NCBI GenBank assembly: GCA_006218025.1
Contig: VBWA01000017.1
Span: 54,802 to 118,801 of the forward strand
From: Rhodocyclaceae bacterium
GTDB lineage: Bacteria > Pseudomonadota > Gammaproteobacteria > Burkholderiales > Rhodocyclaceae
Direction of reading: 5' to 3'
DNA: 64,000 bases
The translations under genes were made by a program, and so were the position numbers. Each line of letters starts with the position of its first letter. Within the stretch, counting starts at the first letter, position 1. Positions 17,902 through 26,188 of this stretch are shown here, piece by piece. A model generated the notes under the pieces. The model was not told the DNA's origin. It ran no database searches and saw only the letters and a list, made by a program, of their open reading frames with translations.

Positions 17902-19077
17902 TCATGCCAGCCGGTCGCGCAGTGTTCCCAGCAGCGCGCCGCCCAGCATCAGTTTGATGGCGCCGACGCGCCAGACCAGCAATATCAACACCGTCGCGAC
18001 AAAGACGCTTGCCGCGAACAAGTCCGGCGCAGCATGCGGTGCCAGTTGCGCCAGCGAAACCGCCAGCACGCCGATCACCGCCGGGCCGATGCCGCGCATC
18101 GCCGCCTTCATCCAGGCGATCTTGCGCACACGCTCGAATATCGGCAGCAGCGACAACATCAGGATGAACGAGGGAAGAAAAATCGCCGCCGCGGCCACCA
18201 GCGCGCCAGCGATGCCGGCGAGCTTGAAGCCGACATAGGCCGCCACCATCAGAATGGGCCCCGGCGTGAATTGACCCAGCGCCAGACCATCGACGAACTC
18301 GCGCGGCGTCAGCCAGTGAAACTGGTTGACCACCTGTTCCTGCACGAAGGCAATCATGGTCAGGCCGCCACCGAAGGTAAATGCGCCGACCTTGAAGAAG
18401 AAAACGCCGATGTCGAACAGCCCCGCCGGCGTGTCGCCAGCGCCGACTTTTGCTTCAAGCGCTAGCGTCGGCGTGCCGCCCACGTAATGCATCAGCGCCA
18501 CCATGAGCGCAATCGCCGCCAGCACGGCAAGGCCTTGCCGGCGCGAAGCAAACAGCAGAATGCCGATCCCGCCCGCCAGCGCCAGCACCGTGACAAGGCC
18601 CAGCGGACCGGCTGCCGTTACCAGCGCCGCCGCAACCGCGATCAAGACTTGCGGGGCGCCGGTGATCGCGCTCTTGCCGAGGCGAAATACCGCAACGGCG
18701 TATATCCCCAGCACCACCGGTCCCAAGCCATACAGGGCGCCGCGCATGAACGGCGTGCTACCGAGTGCGGCATAGGCCGCGGTCAGCGCCAGCATGATGA
18801 ACAAGGCCGGCAAGACGAAGCAGAGGCCGGCCAGCAACCCACCCCACCAGCCGCCCCGTGCGTAGCCGAGAAAAATTCCGAGCTGCGTGGCGCCGGCGCC
18901 GGGCAGCAGGTTGACCAGCGCCAGCCCTTCCAGGAAGCGCTCTTTGTCGACCCAGCGACGCTTTTCCTGCAACTCGGCCTGCATGATGCCCATGATCGCC
19001 GGGCCGCCATAGGCCATGGCGCCGATCTTGAGGAAGACCGATGCGACCTCTCTCCAGCTGGCCCCGAAGCTGCTCAT
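17902..19077 (-). CDS. chrA: Chromate transporter family protein (ChrA, two-domain)
   Basis: 391 residues from ATG 19077; the longer frame upstream overlaps the DASS gene. The two homologous CHR halves are visible: FLKIGAMAYGGPAIMGIMQAE...LVNLLPGAGATQLGIFLGY, and FFFKVGAFTFGGGLTMIAFVQE...VDGLALGQFTPGPILMVAAYVGF. About 10-12 membrane segments. Characterised ChrA proteins efflux chromate, but many homologues have other anion substrates. It starts 4 bp after the DASS transporter stop. Confidence 0.88.
   Translation of the reverse strand: MSSFGASWREVASVFLKIGAMAYGGPAIMGIMQAELQEKRRWVDKERFLEGLALVNLLPGAGATQLGIFLGYARGGWWGGLLAGLCFVLPALFIMLALTAAYAALGSTPFMRGALYGLGPVVLGIYAVAVFRLGKSAITGAPQVLIAVAAALVTAAGPLGLVTVLALAGGIGILLFASRRQGLAVLAAIALMVALMHYVGGTPTLALEAKVGAGDTPAGLFDIGVFFFKVGAFTFGGGLTMIAFVQEQVVNQFHWLTPREFVDGLALGQFTPGPILMVAAYVGFKLAGIAGALVAAAAIFLPSFILMLSLLPIFERVRKIAWMKAAMRGIGPAVIGVLAVSLAQLAPHAAPDLFAASVFVATVLILLVWRVGAIKLMLGGALLGTLRDRLA
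18427..18448 (-). repeat. 22-bp interspersed motif, copy 3
   Basis: The minus strand reads AGTCGGCGCTGG followed by CGACACGCCG, one mismatch from consensus. It lies inside chrA in the frame KVGAGDTPAG, within the variable linker between the two CHR halves. Confidence 0.65.
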
Positions 19078-19081
19078 TGGG

Positions 19082-20596
19082 CTACTTGAACGGCCACGGT
19101 GCCGCCGGATCCCATACCGGAATACCCATGAAGGCATACCACGGTGCCATGACGCAGATGCCGTAGGCGACGGCGATCAGTACCGATACCCAGCCGACCT
19201 TGGCGTAGTCCGCCATGCTGAAGGTGCCGCTGCTGTAGGCTATCACCGCCGCCGTGATCTGCGTCGGCAGGATGTAGGCGAAGGTGTCCGTGTCCGAGAT
19301 CAGCATGGTGAAGGCCACCGGGTGCAGGCCGAGCTTGGGTGCCAGCGCCAGCAGTATCGGTGCCAGCATGGTGATGGCCGCCACGTTGGAGAGCATGCCC
19401 AGGCGAATAACGTGAGTGCCCAGCATCAGGACCAGCAGGATCATCCACCAGGCATGGCCATGGGCCAGCGGATGAATGATGTCGGACAGCCACTGCGCCA
19501 AGCCGGTGCTGCCCATGGCTGCCGACATCGACAGCGCACCGGCCAGCAACAGGAAAGTGCCCCAGATGGTGCGATCCTGCAGATCCTTCCACTTGAAGCC
19601 GAACAGGCCGGGCGCAAAAAGGATCGCCAGGCCGATCAGCGCAGCATTGTGCGACTTCACGCCGTGCCACGACTCCGTCACCCACATCACGGCGATCAGC
19701 CCGAACACCGCGAGAATGAGCCATTCCGCCTGATTGGTCTTCGGCAGTTCCTCGTGTTGTTTCTCCACGGCCTCGAAGCCGCCGTGGATGCCCACGCTGC
19801 GCGTACGGAAGTAGCGCTGCACCCACCATTGCGTCAGGACGAACATGCCGAGATAGGGCCACTGCAGCTTGAACCAGTCGATGTAGGAGAGGTTCAACGC
19901 CAGTTCGGTCTCGAACAGGCCGACCAGCACCAGGTTCGGCAGGTGCGCGGTCATGATGCACATGCCGCTGATCATCGAGCCATAGACCAGGGTCTGGATG
20001 ACGATGGCCTTTTTTCCGGCTTGCTCTTCCGGCGTGTCGCCGAACATTTTGGTGATGCCGTTCACCACCGGCAGTAGCGTCGCCGCGCGTGCGTTGGCGG
20101 CGGGAATGATCAAGGACAACAGCAGGTTCGCCGCGAACATCGCCCAGATCACGCCGTTCACCGTCTTCACCTTGAGCTTGTGCAGCAGGCCGAGGGCGAT
20201 GCGTCGATCGAGCCCGGCGGCCTGCATGACGGCCGCGAAGATGAAAGCTGCCAGGCAGAGAAACACCACCGGCGTGGTAAAGCCGCTGGCCGCCTTGGGA
20301 AACTTGTCGATCGCACCGCTCATCACCAGCAGCATCGGGATCAGCAGGCCGGAAATGCCCACCGGAATCGCCTCGGTGATCCACATGATGCAGGCCCACA
20401 CCACCACCGCCAATGCCGCCTTGCCTGCAAGCGTGAGGCCGGCGGGAATCGGCATCAGCCACAGAATGGCGAAGAACGCGACCCACGCCACGACAAAGCC
20501 GCAGGCGCACTTGCCCGGTGTGCGGCCCGACTCGCGGATGTTGGTGCCCCAGTTGGTGACGAAGCCCCTAAGGCTGTACGACGTATCCTGGCTCAT
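19082..20596 (-). CDS. DASS/SLC13-type anion (dicarboxylate or sulfate) symporter
   Basis: 504 residues with about 12-13 membrane segments. Family signatures: ACIMWITEAIPVGISGLLIPMLLV, LIIPAANARAATLLPVV (SNT-like motif region), GSMISGMCIMTAHLPNLVLVG, and near the C-terminus SNVAAITMLAPI...ISDTDTFAYILPT. The family imports di- or tricarboxylates, sulfate or thiosulfate with sodium. The substrate here is unknown. It is 10 bp downstream of a periplasmic Cache-like protein and upstream of chrA, so the three may form an operon for an anionic substrate. Confidence 0.88.
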   Translation of the reverse strand: MSQDTSYSLRGFVTNWGTNIRESGRTPGKCACGFVVAWVAFFAILWLMPIPAGLTLAGKAALAVVVWACIMWITEAIPVGISGLLIPMLLVMSGAIDKFPKAASGFTTPVVFLCLAAFIFAAVMQAAGLDRRIALGLLHKLKVKTVNGVIWAMFAANLLLSLIIPAANARAATLLPVVNGITKMFGDTPEEQAGKKAIVIQTLVYGSMISGMCIMTAHLPNLVLVGLFETELALNLSYIDWFKLQWPYLGMFVLTQWWVQRYFRTRSVGIHGGFEAVEKQHEELPKTNQAEWLILAVFGLIAVMWVTESWHGVKSHNAALIGLAILFAPGLFGFKWKDLQDRTIWGTFLLLAGALSMSAAMGSTGLAQWLSDIIHPLAHGHAWWMILLVLMLGTHVIRLGMLSNVAAITMLAPILLALAPKLGLHPVAFTMLISDTDTFAYILPTQITAAVIAYSSGTFSMADYAKVGWVSVLIAVAYGICVMAPWYAFMGIPVWDPAAPWPFK

Positions 20597-20606
20597 GAAC
20601 AGGTTC

Positions 20607-21191
20607 CTATTTCAGATTGGCGGCGGTCAGCGAAATCAGCAGCACGCCGATTACCGTGTTGCCATCCTTGACCGGCGCCGCGATCTGCACGGTGTCGATG
20701 TTGGTGCTGGGATCCGGCTTGGATTCCGCCTGGTGCCAGACCTTGCCGGCAAATGCCTCGTCGAAGTTCGGCTTGCCTTTGCCGATGTAGATTGCCGGCA
20801 TCGAGGTGAAGGCCACGCGCTGGCTCTTGTCGCCGGAGAGCACGATCTTGTTGATGCCTTTCGCGTCGGAATTCATCCACTTGGTCACGAGCTGGCCCGC
20901 GGCATTGTCGACCAGGCCCTTGACATTGGGATCGCTCTCCTTGAGGTCGCGCCACTTGGCATTGCCCATCCCGGCAATGGGTCCGCTTGCATTGGACTCC
21001 TTCACTGCCTTCAGGATTTGCGGATCCGCGGCCCATGCGACGGCCTGCTTTTTGTAGGTGTCGATCCTCGGCAGCATTTTTGTCGTCACGTCGCCTGCCC
21101 ACGCCGCGCCTGTTCCACCCAGCGCGAAACAGCAGGCCACTACTTGAATTGCAGATCGCGAAATCAATTGAGTCAATGTGCCGTGCGTCAT
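20607..21191 (-). CDS. Periplasmic Cache/PDC-like sensor domain protein
   Basis: 194 residues. The start at 21191 is set by GGAGG before the ATG and by the signal peptide (SAIQVVACCFALGGTGAAWA). The mature part has the small Cache pattern: IDTYKKQAVAWAADPQILKAVK, KWMNSDAKGINKIVLSGDKSQRVAFTSMP, IDTVQIAAPVKDGNTVIGVLLISL. Cache domains bind small organic ligands, usually as part of receptors; this one is free-standing and sits directly before the DASS transporter. It may deliver or sense the transporter's substrate (inference). Confidence 0.65.
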   Translation of the reverse strand: MTHGTLTQLISRSAIQVVACCFALGGTGAAWAGDVTTKMLPRIDTYKKQAVAWAADPQILKAVKESNASGPIAGMGNAKWRDLKESDPNVKGLVDNAAGQLVTKWMNSDAKGINKIVLSGDKSQRVAFTSMPAIYIGKGKPNFDEAFAGKVWHQAESKPDPSTNIDTVQIAAPVKDGNTVIGVLLISLTAANLK

Positions 21192-21323
21192 CGCTTCCTC
21201 CGTTTGTCCGATCCCATTGTCCGGCAGTAATACAGTTCCTCGCCGCACCGCCGTTTGGTCAAGGACTCTTCCTTGCGTTCCCTGGACCACGTGATTAGTA
21301 TTCGCGCCTGAGAAGACTCTGTC

Positions 21324-21339
21324 TGTCGGCCAGCCGACA
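21324..21339. promoter_or_regulatory. Inverted repeat in the divergent 20607-21191 / Crp regulator spacer
   Basis: TGTCGGC-CA-GCCGACA, 7-bp perfect arms with a 2-nt centre, in the 267-bp spacer between the Cache-like gene and the Crp/Fnr-type regulator. It could be an operator. The spacer also holds GGCGATCGCC at 21410-21419 and a GCCTG/CAGGC repeat near 21417-21432. Confidence 0.3.
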
Positions 21340-21458
21340 TTCGGCAAACAGGCGTATTTGAGTTTGCTTTAAACCAATGGAGACGGTGTGGAAGTGAACC
21401 ACGGAAATGGCGATCGCCTGTTGGCGCAGGCGAACTTTTCAGGCATGCGGCCCGTTCG

Positions 21459-22160
21459 GTGAACATGCAGCACACGCCGTCGAAGTTCCTGACGCGCCTC
21501 AGCGACGTTGATCGTGCCGCCCTGGCCGCGCTGGCAAAAGCCCGCCGCGTTCCTCGCGGCGAGGCGGTATTCAGCGCCGGCGGTCCCGGCAAGCATGTCT
21601 ATTTTCTGGAATCCGGCAAGATCAAGATCTGCCAGCCATCGTCGTCGGGCAACGAGATCATTCTGTGGTTTTGCCTGCCCGGCGAAATATTCGGCCTGGC
21701 CGAAGTGTCCCACGGCGGCGGGCGGGTGGTCAGCGCGATTGCCTGCGAAGAATCGCTGGTGCTCTCGCTCAGCCAGAAGGACTTCCTCGAATTTCTCACG
21801 GCGCATCCGGAGGCGGTCATGCTGTCCATGCAGGCGCTGTCGTCCCGGCTGCGGGTTCTGGGAGAAATGGTCGTCAACCTTGTCTCGGACGACGCCAACA
21901 CCCGCATTGCCAAGCTGCTGCTGCGGTTGGCGGCGCGCTACGGCAAGCGCGAGGGCAGTATCGTCCATCTCGATGTGCCGCTCACCCACGAGGAAATCGC
22001 GAACATGGTCGGAACCACGCGGCAGACGGTCACCACCGTGATCGGCCAGTTCCGGCGGCAGGGCGTCCTCAGCATCGAGAACCGGCGGATCCAGATTGAA
22101 AGCGAAGACTTGTTGACGGAGATTTCGCAGGCGGCCGCGCAACCGGCAAAGTACCGATAG
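21459..22160 (+). CDS. Crp/Fnr-family transcriptional regulator
   Basis: 233 residues from GTG 21459 (ATG 21465 is equally possible; no strong ribosome-binding site at either). N-terminal cyclic-nucleotide-binding-like domain ~10-120 (PRGEAVFSAGGPGKHVYFLESGKIKI, LPGEIFGLAEV), the dimerisation helix, and a C-terminal Crp-type HTH ~150-225 (VPLTHEEIANMVGTTRQTV, then TTVIGQFRRQGVL). It lacks the N-terminal cysteine cluster of FNR, so it is not an iron-sulfur oxygen sensor. Divergent from the Cache-DASS-ChrA genes, which it may regulate. Confidence 0.9.
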   Translation: MNMQHTPSKFLTRLSDVDRAALAALAKARRVPRGEAVFSAGGPGKHVYFLESGKIKICQPSSSGNEIILWFCLPGEIFGLAEVSHGGGRVVSAIACEESLVLSLSQKDFLEFLTAHPEAVMLSMQALSSRLRVLGEMVVNLVSDDANTRIAKLLLRLAARYGKREGSIVHLDVPLTHEEIANMVGTTRQTVTTVIGQFRRQGVLSIENRRIQIESEDLLTEISQAAAQPAKYR

Positions 22161-22173
22161 CCCGGGCCGCAGG

Positions 22174-23691
22174 TCAGCCCAGCCGTGGCAGGTTCAGGCC
22201 GCGGATCCGTTTCAGCTTGTCGGGAATGTCGGCGAGCAGCGCGGCGTGGCGCGGTCCGTGCCAGCCGCCGACCAGTGTCACCGCTTCGCGCAGGTGCGGG
22301 TCGTGGCCGGCGCAGACCATCAGCAGGTTGCCGGCGCTGGCGAGATCGTTGAGCTGCCCCAGCTCTTGCTGGAGGCCGGCGAGGCGCTTGATTGCGGCGG
22401 CCCCGGACTTGCCGGGCATCATCGGGCCAAAGAACTCGATGGCGTAGCGCAGGCGCTTGATGCCGATCCGCAACTGGTGCAGCGAGGGCGGGTAGTCGAC
22501 GCGGGCGGCGTCTGCCAGTTCGAGAATCCTCTTCAGCAACCGGTGCAGACGGCGGTCGGCGAACTGCAACAGGGACGGCGGTTCGCTGTCGGCGCCGGGC
22601 GGCTCGATGAAGGGGGCGCGCTGCAGCAGGCTGCCGGCGGTCAGCAGCAACTGCCCGTAGCCGGGCTGCCGCAGCACATGGCGGATATCGGCGCGGGCGG
22701 CGTAAAGGCGGTTGGTGACGGCGCTGGCCAGATCGGTCAGGCGCGGCTCGTCCGGCAGGGCGGCGGCGACCGGGGCAACGATCTCCGCCGTCAACACGTC
22801 GAGGTCGCGCGTCTGTCCCAGTGCGCGCATCAGTTCGCGCATCGGCGGCACCAGCTGCTCGGCGAAACCGGCCGGCAATACCGGACTGAACATGCGCAAC
22901 GCGGCGCGCAGGCGGCGCGTGGCGACCCGCATCTGATGTATGTATTCGGGATCGTCGCTGCGCACGGCGCCGTCGTGGTTGAGCTGCAGATGCGACAGAC
23001 AGTCCAGCGCGATCAGGCGGAAGGCTGCCAGCGGCGTGTCTGCGGCATCGATCGGCACGTCGCCGGCCTTCACCGGGGCTGGCGGTGTGTTGCGGAAAAG
23101 GCGGTAGCCCCGCTCGGCCTTCGCCAACAGCAACTGGGGCAGGGCCTGGCGCTGCGCGAGTTGGAGGGCAAGCACGTAGAGACTGTCGATGCTGCCCGTT
23201 TCCAGTTGCAGTTCAAGTTCGGAGATCGTGTCGCGGCGACCGCTGGAGGCAATCCAGCCGCGGTCGAGCTTGACCAGGATACGGGTGTCCGGACTTGGAT
23301 CGAGTTGCCAGACGGTGCGGCGGAGGTTGGTTTCGAAGACCGCGGCGAGACGGCCGGCGATCTTGTCGCGTTGCAACCATTCGCGCAGTTCGACATCATC
23401 GACGCAGGAAAAATCGAAGTGGTTGAGGTAGGGTGCGTGCCACTCCGGCCGGCGCGTCAGGCCGCCCTGCGATTCATCCTGACGCTTGACCGTCTGCTGC
23501 CATGAGGCGCCGTTCTTGCGCAGGCGCAGCAGGATGCCGGCGCGGCGCAATGCCATGCGCCCGGTGTCGTAGTAGATGCTGACCAGGTGGTGCTGCGCGC
23601 GCGCGGTCGCCGCGGCCAGGGCAGGGTGCCGCAGCAGTACGCCGTGGCGATCTTCGGCGACGGCCAGTTTGAGAGCGATTTGTTCAGCCAT
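22174..23691 (-). CDS. CYTH-CHAD domain protein (polyphosphate-associated)
   Basis: 505 residues from ATG 23691. N-terminal CYTH triphosphate-tunnel domain ~1-200 (IALKLAVAEDRH, VSIYYDTGRMALRRAGILLRLRK, ISELELQLETG); C-terminal CHAD helical domain ~230-500 (IHQMRVATRRLRAALRMF, LGQTRDLDVLTAEI, LHQLRIGIKRLRYAIEFF, LGQLNDLAS), whose conserved His/Arg/Lys residues bind polyphosphate. The family opening ExExK reads QIALK here, so both acidic metal ligands appear replaced. Catalysis is therefore doubtful, and a binding role is possible. A triple Pho-box-like repeat precedes it. Confidence 0.88.
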   Translation of the reverse strand: MAEQIALKLAVAEDRHGVLLRHPALAAATARAQHHLVSIYYDTGRMALRRAGILLRLRKNGASWQQTVKRQDESQGGLTRRPEWHAPYLNHFDFSCVDDVELREWLQRDKIAGRLAAVFETNLRRTVWQLDPSPDTRILVKLDRGWIASSGRRDTISELELQLETGSIDSLYVLALQLAQRQALPQLLLAKAERGYRLFRNTPPAPVKAGDVPIDAADTPLAAFRLIALDCLSHLQLNHDGAVRSDDPEYIHQMRVATRRLRAALRMFSPVLPAGFAEQLVPPMRELMRALGQTRDLDVLTAEIVAPVAAALPDEPRLTDLASAVTNRLYAARADIRHVLRQPGYGQLLLTAGSLLQRAPFIEPPGADSEPPSLLQFADRRLHRLLKRILELADAARVDYPPSLHQLRIGIKRLRYAIEFFGPMMPGKSGAAAIKRLAGLQQELGQLNDLASAGNLLMVCAGHDPHLREAVTLVGGWHGPRHAALLADIPDKLKRIRGLNLPRLG

Positions 23692-23748
23692 CGGGTCGAC
23701 GCCGGAAGGAAGGTGGGGTCGAGTGTAGTCCCGCACTGTCGAACAATT

Positions 23749-23777
23749 GTTACAGCCTTGTTGCGGTCCCGTTACAG
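23749..23777 (-). promoter_or_regulatory. Triple Pho-box-like repeat upstream of the CYTH-CHAD gene
   Basis: On the plus strand, GTTACAG-CCTT-GTTGCGG-TCCC-GTTACAG: three 7-mers spaced exactly 11 bp (CTGTAAC read toward the CYTH-CHAD gene, 58 bp downstream). This is the periodicity of PhoB-binding sites. It overlaps the 3' end of the upstream phosphoesterase gene. CTGTAACAATTG is shared exactly with the pstS upstream region. Confidence 0.65.
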
Positions 23778-24601
23778 GCGATGGCTGCCTGCGGCAGTTC
23801 GTCGAGAGTCGGCGCTGGTGGTACGGCGGCTGGGAGTACTGAAGCCGGGCGGTTTGCCGTTGCGGCGACGGTTTGCCAGGCGCGGACCAGTTCCAGGCGG
23901 CCGTCGTGGTGTTCGACGATCGCGGTGCAGCTGTCGACCCAGTCGCCGCAGTTGACATAGATGATGTCGCCGACCGGGCGCAGGGCGGCGCTATGGATGT
24001 GGCCGCAGATGACGCCGTCCAGCCCGCGTTCGCGAACGGCGTGAATCAAGGAATCCTCGAAGTCGAAAATGAAGGAAACGGCACGCTTGACGCGGCTTTT
24101 GGCGTAGCCGGCCAGCGACCAGTAGCCGGGGCGGCGCAGCAGGCGGCGCAGGCGCGAGAGGGAGGCGTTCACGCGCACCAGCAGGTTGTAGCCGACGTCG
24201 CCGATCACCGCCAGCCAGCGGTGATAGCGCGTCACCTGGTCGAACTCGTCGCCGTGCAGCAAGAGGTAACGTTTGCCGTCGGCGGCGAGGTGGATGTGTT
24301 CGAGGCGGACCTCGATGTCGCCGAAGGACACGCCGTCATACTCGCGCATCGCCTCGTCGTGGTTGCCGGGGATCAGCATTACGCGCTGGCCGTGGCGGGC
24401 GCGGCGCAGGATCTTCTGCACCACGGTGTTCTGCGCCGGAGTCCAGTGGATGCCGCGGTTCATCGACCAGAAGTCGATGATGTCGCCGATCAGGAACAGG
24501 TGGTCGCTTTCATAGTCGCGCAGGAAATCGAGCAGACGATCGGCCTGGCAGCCGCGGGTGCCGAGATGAACGTCGGAGATGAAGATCGAGCGGACGTGCA
24601 T
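23750..24601 (-). CDS. Calcineurin-like phosphoesterase, PlcP/LpxH-like (possible phospholipase C of lipid remodelling)
   Basis: 283 residues. Metallophosphoesterase motifs: ISDVHLGTRG (residues 8-17), GDIIDFW, PGNHDEAM, LLHGDEFD and CGHIHSAAL. GDWVDSCTAIVEHHDGRLEL near the end is typical of the group annotated as UDP-2,3-diacylglucosamine diphosphatase that includes rhizobial PlcP, the phosphate-starvation phospholipase C that turns phospholipids into diacylglycerol. I favour the PlcP-like role because of its neighbours (two glycosyltransferases, dgkA, olsBA, pst). The start overlaps the upstream glycosyltransferase stop (ATGA). The last ~35 residues are Pro/Ala-rich. Confidence 0.8.
   Translation of the reverse strand: MHVRSIFISDVHLGTRGCQADRLLDFLRDYESDHLFLIGDIIDFWSMNRGIHWTPAQNTVVQKILRRARHGQRVMLIPGNHDEAMREYDGVSFGDIEVRLEHIHLAADGKRYLLLHGDEFDQVTRYHRWLAVIGDVGYNLLVRVNASLSRLRRLLRRPGYWSLAGYAKSRVKRAVSFIFDFEDSLIHAVRERGLDGVICGHIHSAALRPVGDIIYVNCGDWVDSCTAIVEHHDGRLELVRAWQTVAATANRPASVLPAAVPPAPTLDELPQAAIACNGTATRL
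23807..23828 (+). repeat. 22-bp interspersed motif, copy 4
   Basis: AGTCGGCGCTGG followed by TGGTACGGCG, one mismatch from consensus. It is antisense to the 3' end of the PlcP-like gene, where the protein reads AVPPAPTLDEL. Confidence 0.65.
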
Positions 24602-25791
24602 CAGTCAGGAACGAAGCCGTAGATCGATTCGTTCGCCGCCGCCATCGCGGGCCGGGCAATGGCTTCGCGCAGGGCAGCCACCAGCCGGTCGTGAATGCGC
24701 TCCCAGTCGAGCGCGGCGACGCTCTGCGGCGCGGCCTCGGCGGCGCGTCGCCGCACGTGCGGGCGGCTGACGAGATCGAGCGCGGCGCGCACGAACTGGT
24801 CGCCGGCGCCCGGATCGGCCAGCATGCCGTTGTCGCCGTGGCGTATCAGTTCGGCCGCGGCTGCCATGCGGTAGGCCACCACCGGCAGGCCGCTGGCCAG
24901 CGCTTCGAGGGTGACGTTGCCATAGGTTTCGGTCAGGCTCGGAAACAGGAACAGGTCGGCCGAGGCGTAGTGGGCGGCGAGGTCCTCGCCATGGCGCATG
25001 CCGGCGAAGAGGTGCTCGGGGTGCTCTTGCTCCAGCCGCTTGCGCGACGGGCCGTCGCCGACCAGCAGCAGGCGAGCGCTCGGGGCGTACTTGCGGATCG
25101 CATCGAAGGTGGTGAGCAGCAGCGGCAGGTTCTTTTCCGGCGCCAGGCGGCCGACATGGGCCACCACCAGGTCGCCGTTGCCGACCTTCCAGGCGGCGCG
25201 CAGCGCGGCGCTGCGGCGTGCCGGGTTGAACAGTTGCGTGTCGACGCCGCGGGCCACCACGCGAATGCCGTGGTAGCCGCGGCGCAGCAGATCGACGCCC
25301 AGCTGATGCGAAGGCACCAGCGTCATCCGGCAGCGGTTGTGCAGGCGCCGCAAGTGCCCGGCGACCAGACCTTCCAGCCAGGCGAAGCCGTAATGGCGGC
25401 TGTAGGCGTGGAAATTGGTGTGGAATTCCGACACCACCGGGATGCCCAGTTCGCGCGCCACGGCGACGGCCGAGGCGCCCAGCGGCCCCTCGGTGACGAC
25501 CTGCACCACGTCCGGCCGGTCGGCGCGCCACTGGCGGCGCAACAGGCGCGGCGCCGGCAGGCCGAATCTGAGGCCGGCGTAACCGGGAATCGGCAGGCCG
25601 CCAACCAGCGTGGTCGAGTGCCGCGCCGATGAATCCGGCGCCTCATGCGCATGCTGGCGCGGCCGCGTCAGGCTGACGCGGTGCCCGCGCGCCAGCAGGC
25701 CCTGCACCATGCGGCCGAGCGTCATGGCGACGCCATTGACTTCCGGCGGGTAGGTCTCGGTGACGATGGCGACATGCAGCGGGGCTGTCAT
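24601..25791 (-). CDS. GT4-type glycosyltransferase
   Basis: 396 residues. GT-B fold: N-terminal VAIVTETYPPEVNGVAMTLGRMVQGL; nucleotide-sugar domain with VVAHVGRLAPEKNLPLLL, LLLVGDGPSRKRLE and the EX7E-type FPSLTETYGNVTLEALASGLPVVA. Related enzymes transfer glucose, glucuronate or mannose to lipid acceptors. Placed between dgkA and a PlcP-like phosphoesterase, it could glycosylate diacylglycerol, as Agt does in phosphate-starved alphaproteobacteria (inference). The acceptor and sugar cannot be read from sequence. It starts 8 bp after the dgkA stop. Confidence 0.85.
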   Translation of the reverse strand: MTAPLHVAIVTETYPPEVNGVAMTLGRMVQGLLARGHRVSLTRPRQHAHEAPDSSARHSTTLVGGLPIPGYAGLRFGLPAPRLLRRQWRADRPDVVQVVTEGPLGASAVAVARELGIPVVSEFHTNFHAYSRHYGFAWLEGLVAGHLRRLHNRCRMTLVPSHQLGVDLLRRGYHGIRVVARGVDTQLFNPARRSAALRAAWKVGNGDLVVAHVGRLAPEKNLPLLLTTFDAIRKYAPSARLLLVGDGPSRKRLEQEHPEHLFAGMRHGEDLAAHYASADLFLFPSLTETYGNVTLEALASGLPVVAYRMAAAAELIRHGDNGMLADPGAGDQFVRAALDLVSRPHVRRRAAEAAPQSVAALDWERIHDRLVAALREAIARPAMAAANESIYGFVPD

Positions 25792-25798
25792 GCGGTAC

Positions 25799-26188
25799 TC
25801 ACAGGAACAGCACCAGCGACCAGGTGGCGAGTACATTGATCAGGGCGATCAGCACCGCTGCGCTGCCGATATCCTTGGCGCGCTTGGAGAGGCGGTGCCG
25901 GTCCAGCGAAATGCGGTCGATCGCGGCCTCGATGGCCGAGTTGAGCAGTTCGACGACGAGCACCAGCAGCACACTGCCGATCATCAGTGCCTTGCCGATG
26001 CCGGATGCGGGCAGGACCAGGGCGATGGGAATCAGGAGCGCCGCCAGCAGGCTCTCCTGGCGGAAGGCATCTTCGTTGACGTAGGCGGCATGCAGTCCGG
26101 ACAGCGAATAGCTGAAGGCGTTCCAGATGCGGCGCAGGCCGGTCTGGCCCTTGAAGGGACTTTCTTCGGCAACGGGTTCGCTATTCAT
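25799..26188 (-). CDS. dgkA: Diacylglycerol kinase
   Basis: 129 residues, with three membrane segments. Start ATG 26188 overlaps the upstream glycosyltransferase stop. Signatures: RIWNAFSYSLSGLHAAYVNEDAFRQE and VELLNSAIEAAIDRISLDRHRLSKRAKDIGSAAVL. It phosphorylates diacylglycerol to phosphatidate and so recycles the lipid headgroup turnover product. In this operon it would act on the diacylglycerol released by the PlcP-like enzyme and compete with the glycosyltransferases (inference). Confidence 0.94.
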   Translation of the reverse strand: MNSEPVAEESPFKGQTGLRRIWNAFSYSLSGLHAAYVNEDAFRQESLLAALLIPIALVLPASGIGKALMIGSVLLVLVVELLNSAIEAAIDRISLDRHRLSKRAKDIGSAAVLIALINVLATWSLVLFL

